Source of the DNA: Antilocapra americana
Taxonomy: Eukaryota > Chordata > Mammalia > Artiodactyla > Antilocapridae
Assembly: GCA_007570785.1 (NCBI GenBank)
Contig: ML664175.1
Span: forward strand, 8,224,081 to 8,288,080
DNA: 64,000 nucleotides
Direction of reading: 5' to 3'
The position numbers and the translations under genes are program-made. Below, in pieces: positions 22,606 to 32,143 of this stretch. Below the pieces are notes generated by a model. It saw only the letters and a program-made list of their open reading frames with translations. It was not told where the DNA came from and searched no databases. Numbering within the stretch: the first letter of the stretch is position 1; each line of letters starts with the position of its first letter.

Positions 22606-22780
22606 TGTGTGTGTGTTCAGTCATGTCTCCCAGGCTCCTCTGTCCACAGGATTCTCCAGGCAAGAATACTGCAATTTCCTACTCTAGGAGTTCTTCCCAA
22701 CCTAGAGACTGAACTCGTGTCTCTTGCATCTCCTGCATTGGTAGGCAGACTCTTTACCACTAGCACCACCTGGGAAGCCT
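22606..22780 (-). mobile_element. Bov-tA SINE
   Basis: Reverse-complement Bov-tA with an internal deletion in the BovA body. It ends in CACCACCTGGGAAGCCT. Candidate diverged flanking repeats are AAGGCCCATGTA (22588-) and AAGGTCCATACT (22781-). Confidence 0.88.
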
Positions 22781-22919
22781 AAGGTCCATACTAGTATCTA
22801 TCTAATGCATTAGTTTATTAAATTTACATGTAGAGTGCTTAGCACAGGGCTTGTCTGATAAGTAATAGCAGTAGTAGAATTACTATTATTTTGTGCATTG
22901 CTTAGCATAATACGTATTT

Positions 22920-23728
22920 GTGGTAGACAGAATACTGGCCCCTAATTCTAGGAACGTGTAAATATGTTACCTTACATGACAGAAAGGACTTTGCATATAT
23001 GATTAATATCACAGGCTTTCAAATGGAGAAAACTTAGCTTATACAAGTTCAGTCACTCAGTCGTGTCCTACTCTTTGCGACCCCATGAACTGCAGCACGC
23101 CAGGACTCCCTGTCCATCACCAACTCCCATAGTACACCCAAACCCATAACCATCAAGTCGATGATGCCATCCAGCCATCTCATCCTCTGTCGTTCCCTTT
23201 TCCTCCTGCCCCCAGTCCTTCCCAGCATTAGGGTCTTTTCCAATGAGTCAGCTCTTCGCATCAGGTGGCCAAAGTAGTGGAGTATCAGCTTCAAAGTGGG
23301 TACAGTCTAATCACATGAGACATTAAAAGTAGAGGGAATAGATTAGAGAAATCAAATGGAGGAAGGAGGAGATAGCATGAGAGCAATTCAACCTTCCATT
23401 GCTGGCTTTGAAGATAAAGGAAGGGGCCATGAGCCAAGGAAAGCATGTGACCACTAGAAGAAGGGGGACAGCCTCCACATGATACCAAGCAAGGAAATAC
23501 TCTCTCAGTCCAACGACTACAAGGAAATAATTCCCTCAACAATTTAAATAAGCAGAAACCAGAGTTTCCTTGAAGCCTTCAGAAAGGAATACAACCTGCT
23601 GACATCTGGATTTTAGTCTTCGAGACCACAGCAGACTTCTGACCTCCAGGACTATAAGGAAGGTGTCTACAGCTTGAAGTCACTAAGTTTGTGGTACTTT
23701 GTCATGACAGTGGTAGGAAACTAACACA
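22920..23728 (-). mobile_element. MLT1-type LTR (ERVL-MaLR), antisense, split by BovB
   Basis: The left end GTGGTAGACAGAATACTGGC, the middle CTTTGAAGATAAAGGAAGGG and GGCCATGAGCCAAGGAA, and the right end ACTAAGTTTGTGGTACTTTG ... GGAAACTAACACA are the reverse complement of the MLT1 consensus ends. It is an ancient solo LTR with no internal coding sequence. The BovB at 23044-23297 replaces or interrupts its middle. Confidence 0.8.
23044..23297 (-). mobile_element. BovB 3' end fragment, antisense
   Basis: Starts AGTTCAGTCACTCAGTCGTG and runs to CCAAAGTAGTGGAGTATCAG. The antisense frame keeps the C-terminal BovB text ([20 protein letters not shown]). The insertion lies within the MLT1 LTR. Confidence 0.9.
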
Positions 23729-23814
23729 CAGGCCCCTAGCAGATACTCAATAATAAGGAAAAAAGAAAAAAGAAATAGTTCTGATCTGTGCTGGAATACT
23801 GGAAGCTTACAATG

Positions 23815-23970
23815 CTTTATACCATTTCATTTAATTCTCACAAGTACCTTGTGAATTTGATTTGAATTTTCCTATTTTTAAGAAGAGGTAAGTAAAGCTA
23901 AAAGTAATTTGTCCAAGATCACTCAGTCTTTTCCCTGACCTGACTCCAGCGCTGAAGTTTTCCCTCTCTA
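23815..23970 (-). repeat. MIR SINE
   Basis: Reverse-complement MIR: TTTAATTCTCACAAGTACC, a degraded GAAGAGGTAAGTAAAGC block and TTTGTCCAAGATCACTCAG. Confidence 0.65.
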
Positions 23971-24157
23971 CATTACATCTTTATCCACCAAAAGTATTAA
24001 TTTGATTTGTACCCCACTTGAGTTTACAAATCACTTTGTATCTACATTATCTTCTCAATTCATCTCTAGTAAATCTAAAATCTCTGACCTTTGCAGTAAG
24101 AATGAAAATGCACTATATAAAATATGTGATACAAGCTAAAAATAACTCATGCATTTA

Positions 24158-24280
24158 AGAACAATAACTAAAATTCATTAAACACTTACTATTCACTACT
24201 ATTTTAAACATTCATGTATGTTAACCTGTTTAGCCCAACTATGATGACAATTACTATAATTATTTTCCCATTGTCATTTT
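24158..24280 (-). repeat. MIR SINE
   Basis: AACTAAAATTCATTAAACAC, a gapped CACTATTTTAAACATTCATG and TATTTTCCCATTGTC match the outer part of reverse-complement MIR. Its GAGGAAACTGAGG region is lost. Confidence 0.55.
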
Positions 24281-25003
24281 TTGCTTAAAAGCAGTTGATT
24301 TTTTCCAGATTTATATAGTGATGCTAAGATAAATCTTTGATATTATTTGTGATGGCAAAATTAAATCAAACATTGTTATTATACTTCTCAGATCAGATTA
24401 AAAACATATTAAAATTAAAAGGTAAGAGACTTCTTCAAACCCTGTTTCTTCTCGAGAATGCTTTTATTAAAAATGTCTTGCATTTGAATAGTGAGTTATG
24501 TTTAGATGGTAACAGATGTCCATGGAAGAGATATGTCCCCCAGAAGTAAGACTCCCTGTAGAGACACTTAATTTGTAAATGTTTAATCACAATTTAAGGT
24601 GTTAATTGGCACAGTGAAGAATTCTTTCAGGCAAAATTATTTTTATTACTTCAGACTTAGATACGGAAAGGGAAACTGGATAGAATGGAAAATGAATACT
24701 AATTTTATCAGTATGCATTCAAATTATACCAATTGTAAAAGTTCTTTTAATGCTCTCATACTGCTGTCATTTGACTTTGGTATTTCTCATATAATATGTT
24801 ATGAACTTGAAGGCATTTTTATCAAAAAAATTAAAGATGAGCTAGTTCCATATGTGTACACACACAAATAATCAACCTAAAAGTCTGCCATCTCACTTAG
24901 AGTTACAAACATTAATTATCAAAAAGGGTGCTTTACTTCAAAAATTTTCTGCCAATATTCTCCCTCCTAATCATTCCCTACTTTTCTCATGAACCAAGAA
25001 TTT
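24281..25003. other. Unidentified AT-rich sequence
   Basis: No repeat family, RNA or coding domain recognised. Frames at 24337-24549 and 24599-24871 carry no known domain and lack gene context. Confidence 0.35.
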
Positions 25004-26187
25004 ACAGATGCACAAGCTGGGCTTAGAAAAGGCAGAAAAATCAGAAATCAAATTGCCAACATTCGTTGGAACATAGAGAAAGCAAGGAAATTCTAGAAAA
25101 AGATCTACTTTTGCTTCATTGACTATGCTAAAGCCTTTGACTATATGGATCACAACAAACTGTGGAAAATTGTTAAAGACACGGGATACCAGACCACCTT
25201 ACCTGTCTCCTGAGAAACCTGTATACAGGCCAAGAAGCAAAAATTGGAACCAGACATCAAACAACAGACTGGTTTAAAATTGGGAAAGGAGTACATCAAG
25301 ATTGTACATTGCCATATTGTCACCCTGCTTATTTAATTTATATGCAGAGTAGTATATCATGCAAAATGCTCAGCTGGATGAATCACAAGCTGGAATCAAG
25401 ACTGTCAGGAGAAATAGCAACAACCTTGGATACACAGATGATACCAACCTAATGGTAATAAGCAAAGAAGATCTAAGAGCCTCTTGATGAGAGTGAAAGA
25501 GGAGAGTGAAAATATGGCTTAAAACTCAACATTCAAAAAAGATCATGGCATCTGGTCCCATCACTTCATGGCAAATAGATGGGGAAAAGGTAGAGACAGT
25601 GACAGATTTTCTTTTCTTGGACTTGAATATCACTGTGGACAGTGATTGCAGCCAAGAAATCAAAAGATGCTTTCTCTTTGGAAGAAAAGCTATGACAACC
25701 CTGGATAGCATATTAAAAAACAGAGACATCACTTTGCCAACAAAGTTCTGTATAGTCAAAGCTATGGTTTTTCCAGTGGTCATGTATGGATGTGAGAGTT
25801 GGACCACAGAAAAGTCTAAGTGCTGAAGAACCGATGCTTTCAAATTGTGGTGATGGAGAAGACTCTTGAGAGTCCCTAGGACAGCAAGGAAATCAAACTA
25901 GTCAATCCCAAGAGAAATCAACTCTGAATATTCATTGGAAGCTGAAGCTCCAATACTTTGGCCACCTGATGCAAAGAGTCAACTACTGGAAAAGGCCCTG
26001 ATGCTAGGATAGAGGGCAAAAGGAGAAGTGGGCAATAGAGAATGAGATGGTTGGATGGCATCGCTTACTCGACGGACATGAACATGAGAAAACTCCAGGA
26101 GATAGTGAAAGACAGGGGGTCCTGGTGTGCTACAGTCCTTGGGGTCACAAAGAGCTGGACACGGCTTAGCAACTGAACAGAAGCTAT
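25004..26187 (+). mobile_element. BovB, longest copy here, 5'-truncated
   Basis: Covers more of the BovB frame than the others: it begins in the RT N-terminal region (GCACAAGCTGGGCTTAGAAA) and passes the 'TTGACTATGCTAAAGCCTTTG' motif (protein IDYAKAFD, an RT motif) to the normal 3' end near GGCTTAGCAACTGAACAGAA. Several frameshifts and stops are present. The YADD box region reads TYTDD-like (GATACACAGATGATACC), so the first catalytic position has changed. Confidence 0.92.
25506..25826 (+). pseudogene. BovB reverse transcriptase C-terminal fragment
   Basis: 106 codons with BovB blocks ASGPITSWQIDGE, EIKRCFLFGRKAMTTLDSIL and VVMYGCESWTTEK. Frameshifts upstream and a stop after KSKC separate it from the rest. 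It has no catalytic motif and is a relic of the RTE polyprotein. Confidence 0.8.
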
Positions 26188-26204
26188 TCAACATTCAGTA
26201 ACAC

Positions 26205-26490
26205 TCAAATCCTCACCTGTCTCACACATACTTTTCTCACCATTTCTTTTGCCTAAACTGACTGTTTTCCTTTCCTCTACATAAACAGATCACAGCTCAG
26301 GTATCTTGGTCCAACTCAAATACTACATCTTCTGTGAAGATGTCCAGGTATTGTCACATTTATCTGTTTTTATGTCTCCACCTTGGACTATAAGTATCTA
26401 TAATGCAGGGACCAAAAAACTAAAGATTTCTGAATCCCTGGAATCTGAAGTCTCTAGTGTACACACAGTATGTACTTAACCAACACAAAT
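26205..26490 (-). mobile_element. L2 LINE 3' end, antisense
   Basis: Reverse-complement L2 3' landmarks: 'tctgtgaagatgtccag', 'ttatctgtttttatgtctcc', 'ggactataagtatctataat' and 'gcagggacc' near 26406. Ancient and diverged. Confidence 0.55.
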
Positions 26491-27717
26491 ATTGGCCGGG
26501 TAAGTGTTTTGTGAGTCAAGTATACTAATGCGTTTACACATTCTTTCATCCTTTCAACAGAAATGTACCACATGCTTTTCTGATGCCAAGCAACTTGTCA
26601 TGTCATGCACAATAGTAGAGATATACAAAGAAGATGATGACATGCCCCTGCCCTTCAAGGAGGTGGACAGTCTTGTGAAACCCTAAGCACAAGAACTCCA
26701 TGCACAATGTGACAAGATCCTTAATGGAGGCTACTGCTGTTTATTAGGGAAAGAAATTGCTGCAAGTCAATAAACTGACTCTTTACTGCTAGATAACCTG
26801 GGGGAAGTTGTTTGGGGGTCCTCTAAGTCTCAGATACTTGTCTGTAAGGTGTTAAAAAAGACATTATATGTTTAAGGCAAATATAGAACTATTAACTAAA
26901 CACTAGAAACTTAAAATGCTTTACTTTAGAGATTCCATGAAACTTCAAAGTTGACATTATTAGATGAACAAGAGTGTCCATATCTACCATTGTTCACAGC
27001 CCATAGCCATTACGGAAATTATTATACCAAGGAGTGGTATATACTGGAGTTTTCATATTATGAGTAGTATAAATACTTTTTCTCCTGAGTCAATTCTCTA
27101 CAACTTACGAAATCAGTGGAATCTGCAATGTAATTCTAAAGTTCTGAAAACAGGAGGAACAGATGTACTTTCATAATTGATTTTAGAACTGCAGTGGGTA
27201 AGAGATGCATTCCTTTAGGTAAAAAGGATGAGCCATATACCTTATATTTCAAATGTAACTATTTTTTCATAGTTCAAATTACAGTATATTAATACTAGAC
27301 TAACAGTTCTCAAAATGGGATAAACTTGTATGTATAAGAAGAAGGAAGTTAAGGATATAGGGACAATAAATTCTGAATTAATATCACACTTCTGTAACAT
27401 TTATCAACAAAAATGAACAGTACATTTTATAAAACATATGACACTCTCAAACTACCTCCTCACTAGGCTAGCTCAATGTTTTCTTAATTTCATCCATCAC
27501 CTGAAGTCTGACATCTGAGAAGAATAAAGTGTAGCTTTTGGCAGTTTAAGAGGAGTTTATTCTTCTATCACAAAGAAGGATGCCGCAGCAGTTGCCACAC
27601 AAAATTTTAAACACAGCAAATGAGCTCATGTTTCTCTTCCAATAAACTCTTTGCTTATCCTAAAGAAAGAAGAGGATCTGTGCTTTCTCCCCTTGTAAAC
27701 TTGTATCTTTCTCTAAA
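26491..27717. other. Unidentified sequence
   Basis: 26530-26690 vaguely resembles an old L2/MIR-type fragment (ATTCTTTCATCCTTTCAACA, CCCCTGCCCTTCAAGGAGG) but I cannot assign it. The remaining 1 kb is unrecognised and has no domain-bearing ORF. Confidence 0.35.
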
Positions 27718-27718
27718 A

Positions 27719-27941
27719 GGAAAAGGAAAGGGAAAGGGAAGTTGCTCAATCGTGTCTGACTCTTTGCGACCCCATGAGCTGTAGCCTACAAGGCTCCTTT
27801 CACCCACGGAATTTTCCAGGCAAGAGTACTGGAGTGGGTTGCCATTTCCTTCTCCAGGGGATCTTCCCGACCCAGGGATCAAATCCGGGTCTCCTGCATT
27901 GCAGGCAGACGCTTTACCATCTGAGCCACCAGGGAAGCTCC
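27719..27941 (-). mobile_element. Bov-tA SINE with purine-rich tail
   Basis: Full reverse-complement Bov-tA: purine tail (GGAAAGGGAAAGGGAAG), BovA body and tRNA-Glu-type head (GGGATCAAATCCGGGTCTCC, CTGAGCCACCAGGGAAGCTC). Flanking repeats are ATCTTTCTCTAAA at 27705-27717 and ATCTTTTTCTAAA at 27942-27954, with one mismatch. Confidence 0.93.
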
Positions 27942-27955
27942 ATCTTTTTCTAAAG

Positions 27956-28319
27956 ATGAGCTAAAAGACAATACTACTCAAATGACCAAATAATTGACAC
28001 TCAGGCAAATAATATTTAATGATGGACAGAATCATTTCTTACTGGAAAAGTAGAGCTACACATTGGGGTTTTAGATTAAAAATCTATGTCTTCTTTTCAA
28101 AAATAGTTTTTAACACAATTTAAGAAGGATTTTGCTTTTCATTTACATATAGTCCACCAAACTTGTCCAACAGAACAACCATCTTCAAATCATTTAACTA
28201 CTTCTTCTAATATTTAAATCTGTATTTTAATTTCATAAAACTTTCTATTTTAAATAGCATAAAATTGCTATTTCTACACTCCACAGATAAGTTTTTATCA
28301 ATTATTATAGAATTCCTAT
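27956..28319. other. Unidentified AT-rich sequence
   Basis: About 360 bp; nothing recognised. Confidence 0.35.
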
Positions 28320-28530
28320 TATAGTAGATTACTGAATGCTTACCTACATGCCACTTCTAAGTACTTCACATATAGTTTTCATTTAACCCTGACCTAACCC
28401 AATGAGGCAAAAACTAGTATTATCCCCATTTTATAGATGAAGAAACAAAGGCACTAGGAGATTAACCAAATTGTCCTAATTTGCACAAATAAGTCATAAA
28501 GCTGGGATCTGTACTCAAACTTCAATGAGG
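28320..28530 (-). repeat. MIR SINE, well preserved
   Basis: Reverse-complement MIR from the outer end (TGAATGCTTACCTACATGCC, AGTACTTCACATATAG) through CCCCATTTTATAGATGAAGA to AAGCTGGGATCTGTACTCAA. Confidence 0.8.
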
Positions 28531-28837
28531 CACATTTTGCAGTGGCTTCTTAAGAAGGGTACTTGGGAAGTATATTTTTTGAGTACTTATATGTTTGAAA
28601 GTGATTTTATTTTACTGTCATGCTTGAATGATAGCTGGATATAGAATAATATGTTGAAAATATTTTCATTCAGAATTTTTAAAGACATGGATTACAGTGT
28701 TGCTACTGGCAAATTTAATGTCATTCATATTTTCATGTGTCCTAGTTTCTCTCTCTGAATTCTTCAAGAATTTTATTTCAGGAAGGAATGTCACCAAGAT
28801 GAACAAAAAGATCATTCAGATTTTTTAATAGGATATT
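28531..28837. other. Unidentified sequence
   Basis: About 300 bp, AT-rich, possibly an old LINE remnant; not assignable. Confidence 0.3.
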
Positions 28838-28875
28838 GTGGAAAAACCCAAATGAACTTTTTGGCCAACTCAATA
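28838..28875. mobile_element. Mariner-type terminal fragment
   Basis: GGAAAAACCCAAATGAACTT then TTTGGCCAACTCAATA matches the terminal inverted repeat of the mariner-derived elements common in ruminant genomes. Only one end is visible; the partner end was not found. Confidence 0.6.
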
Positions 28876-28876
28876 G

Positions 28877-30109
28877 GTTGTTTATGACTTCACTATCATC
28901 TCACAAGAACCATTAGCAATTATGCAAGGACAAGATACCACTGAGAGAATCCTAGAGCAGGAGAGTGAGGCTGAAGTACCCTACCACCACCACAGTAACC
29001 AAGACAGACTGTATTAGGAGGGTAAAAATGGCTACATGCTGATCACATTGCCACTCCCCCCAAGTTGGCACAAAACAATGCAGAGAAATCTTCCCCAAGC
29101 CTAGAGCTCCTCTACTGAGAGAAGAGCCCCAGGGAGACACCCTGCTTCCCTGCCACTTTGGGTCACTTCCTGGAAGCTTGAGTCTCATTCCATATGGATT
29201 GAAGGGAAATCTGCAGGGCTTAACCACTGGGAATCTGATCATAATGAGGAAGCAGGAAGGCGCTAGCAATAGCCAGGACTCAGATCTAGACAGACCCAGA
29301 TCTTCCTGCAGAACCCAAGTAAAAACCCCAACCACAAGCTTTACTTATCTGCAGAACCAAATCCATGGTGCACCGTAACCAGAGAACTATAGCCAGAATC
29401 ACTGCTCAGTGTAGCCCCTGTTCGCATCTGACCAGAAAGACTTCCAAGAAAACTGAAAGTTGCATAGTCCACTAGATTAGAGAGACCAACAGATGGAGCT
29501 GACTGCCCACAGAGCCCACAGATTCCCCTGCCACACCCATGAAGGGTAGTTAATTAATAGCCCCTCCTACTGTGTAAGGTAGCTCCAGGCCCCTCTATCC
29601 AGAAAGGCTAGCAAGAGCATGTGGAAACTGCATGGGCTACAATATCCTCAAGCAGAGAGAATGGCATGCAGATATGCAGAGCAAAGCAAGTAATCTTGTG
29701 CAGCCAGGGGAGCTGGCTTGGATCAGTTTGATTCATAAGACACAAAGAGCCTTATTGACTCTCTGGTTTGTGCCTGGGCAGGGAAACAAATTCATAACCA
29801 CACTCATTGCTTAAAAAATACCTTCAACCATTCTAACCAGGGAACCTAACCAAAGCACATGGGAAACTGCAGAAACCATCCGACAGCCCTGTTTACAGTG
29901 ACACTTGAACACAGAGTACAGCCCACATGGCTATCCCCATTTCCAAAGCAAATCTGGTGGCCTTGCCTGGCCAGGGAATTCAGTAAACACTCTTGACTGG
30001 TTTGAGTCTGCAAACAACTGTGCAGGCACTGAACCCTCTTCTCCTGCCCTACTAAGGTAGGAAAGTTAATTCATAGCCCCTACTGTTGAGTATAGTGTCA
30101 TGTCCTAAT
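28877..30109 (+). other. Possible old L1 5' UTR, joined to mid-ORF2
   Basis: GC-richer than its surroundings, with internal direct repeats (AGTTAATTAATAGCCCCT near 29549 and AGTTAATTCATAGCCCCT near 30064; TGGAAACTGCATGGG near 29620 and TGGGAAACTGCAG near 29860). Such repeats suit an L1 5' UTR, and recognisable L1 endonuclease-region sequence follows at about 30110. If so, ORF1 and the ORF2 start are deleted. Open frames such as 28952-29335 (minus) have no domain. Confidence 0.35.
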
Positions 30110-30931
30110 CAGTTGATCTGAACAATACTATGGACCAAATGGACATAAAAGAGATATCTGGAACATTCTGACAATAGCAGATTACACATTCTTCTCAGAT
30201 GTGCATGAAACGTTTTCTAGGATAGACTATACATTAGACTAAAAAATAAGTCCTAGCAAATTCAAGAAGATTGAAATCAGAGCAAATATCTTCTTTAATC
30301 ACTATGGCATGAAACTAGAAATCAGTAATAGAAGGAAAGTTGGAAAATTCATGAATACATGAAAATTAAAAAACATGATCCTGAATAACCAAAAAATCAA
30401 AGGAGAAATTAGAAAGCAAACTATCTTGGGACATATGATGAAAACAAAACATACCAAAACTTATGTGATCCTTCAGAAGCATTTTTAAGAGGGAAGTTCA
30501 TAGCAATAAATGTTTACCTTAAGAAGCAAGAAAGAACTCAAACAACCTAACTCTTTGCCTTTGGGGACTCAAAAAAGAACTGAGACCAAAGTTAGAAGAA
30601 AGAAGGAAATAATAAAGACTAAAACAGAAATAAATTAAATAGAGAAAAGCAAAACAATAGAAAAGATTAACCAAACTAAGAGCTGGTTTTTGAAAAGATA
30701 AATGAAACTGACAAAACTTTAATTAGACTACACCTGGAGAAAAGAGAAGACTCAAATCAACAAAATTATAAATGCAAAAGGAGACATTAAAATTGATACA
30801 ACAGAGATTCAAAGGGTCATAAAAGTCTACTATGAACAACTGCATGCTGACAAACTGGAAAACTTCTGAGACACATGCCAGCTATCAAAACAGAATTAGA
30901 AAGAAATAAAATATATGAACAGACCAATCAC

Positions 30932-32143
30932 TTAGATGGAGATTAAATCAATAATTGGAAATCTTCCAAGAAAGAAAAGTCCAGGACCAGATAGCTTCAC
31001 GGGTAAATTTTTTTTTTTTTTTTTGTCAATTTTATTTATCTTCTCAAAGAACCAGCTTTTGGCTTGGTTGATTTTTGCTATGGTCACTTTTGATTCCTTT
31101 GCATTAATTTCTGCCCTGATCTTTAAGATTTCTTTCCTTCTACTAGACCTGGGCTTCTGCATCTCTTCCCTTTCTAGTTGCTTTAGGTGTATAGTAAGGT
31201 CATTTATTTGATTTTTTTCTTGTTTCCTGAGGTGAGCTTGTATTGCTATGAACTTTCCCCTTAGCATTGCTTTCACAGTGTCCCATAGGTTTTGAGCTGT
31301 TGTGTTTTCATTTTCATTCGTTTCCATGCATAACTGAATTTCATTTTTAATTTCTTCTGTGATTTGTTGGTTATTCAGCAGTGTGTTGTTGAGCCTCCAT
31401 ATGTTGGAACTTTTGAGAGGTTTTCTCCTGTAGTTGATATCTAATCTCACTGCATTGTGGTCAGAAAAGATGCTTGGGATGATTTCAATATTTTTGAATT
31501 TACCAAGGCTAGATTTATGGCCCAGGATGTGATCTATCCTGGAGAAGGTCCCGTGTGCACTTGAGAAAAAGGTGAAATTCTTTGTTTTGGGGTGGAATGA
31601 CCTATAGATATCAATTAGGTCTAGTTGGTCTATTGTTTCATTTAAAGTTTGAATTTCCTTGTTACTTTTCTGTCTAGTTGATCTATCCATTGGTGTGAGT
31701 GGTGTATTAAAGTCTCCTGCTATTATTGTGTTGTTGTTGATTTCCCCTTTCATATTTGTTAGCATTTGCCTTACATATTGTGGAGCTCCTATGTTAGGTG
31801 CATAAATATTTATAATTGTTATTTCTTCTTCCTCGATTGATCCTTTGATCATTATGTAATGTCCATCTTTATCTCTTTTCACTGCCTTTATTTTAAAGTC
31901 TACTTTATCAGATATGAGTATTGCCACTCCTGCTTTCTTTTGGTCTTTATTTGCATGGATTATCTTTTTCCAGCCTTTAACTTTCAGTCTATATGTGTCC
32001 CTAGGTTTGAGGTGGGTCTCTTGTAGACAACATATATAGGGGTCTTGTTTCTGTATCCAATCGGCCAATCTTTGTCTTTTGGTTGGGGCATTCAGCCCAT
32101 TTACATTTAAGGTAATTATTGATAAGTATGATCCCGCTGCCAT
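30932..32143 (-). CDS. L1 ORF2 N-terminal part: endonuclease without reverse transcriptase
   Basis: 403 codons from MAAGSYLSIITLNVNGLN. The AP-type endonuclease looks complete: Asn near residue 13 (ITLNVNG), Glu 42 (QETH), NIYAPN near 112-117, AGDFN with Asp 144 and Asn 146, SRIDHILGHK, and SDH near 228. After a linker the frame reads through the poly(A) as a Lys run (KIDKKKKKN), then continues about 25 codons into host L1 antisense sequence before a stop. No RT motif is present. Native ORF2p is around 1,270 residues, so this would nick DNA but could not reverse-transcribe, if it were ever translated. ORF2 translation in L1 depends on ORF1 upstream, and that spacing is preserved. Confidence 0.82.
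   Translation of the reverse strand: MAAGSYLSIITLNVNGLNAPTKRQRLADWIQKQDPYICCLQETHLKPRDTYRLKVKGWKKIIHANKDQKKAGVAILISDKVDFKIKAVKRDKDGHYIMIKGSIEEEEITIINIYAPNIGAPQYVRQMLTNMKGEINNNTIIAGDFNTPLTPMDRSTRQKSNKEIQTLNETIDQLDLIDIYRSFHPKTKNFTFFSSAHGTFSRIDHILGHKSSLGKFKNIEIIPSIFSDHNAVRLDINYRRKPLKSSNIWRLNNTLLNNQQITEEIKNEIQLCMETNENENTTAQNLWDTVKAMLRGKFIAIQAHLRKQEKNQINDLTIHLKQLEREEMQKPRSSRRKEILKIRAEINAKESKVTIAKINQAKSWFFEKINKIDKKKKKNLPVKLSGPGLFFLGRFPIIDLISI
31008..31024 (-). terminator. Internal L1 poly(A) junction with nearby AATAAA
   Basis: On the + strand a T run followed by GTCAAT and TTTATT (31031-31036). On the minus strand this is AATAAA, a 6-10 nt gap, then A17. The gap is shorter than the usual 10-30 nt, so use of this exact signal is inferred, but the poly(A) followed directly by the target-site duplication is seen. 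Confidence 0.75.

Noticed and set aside
26504..26686. 60-codon frame after an AG that looks like a splice acceptor
   Set aside because: The stretch resembles a decayed L2/MIR-type fragment, and no donor, partner exon or conserved domain is visible.
28952..29335. 127-codon minus-strand frame
   Set aside because: No domain, and it lies in a block more likely to be repeat-derived; overlapping frames on the other strand are equally open.
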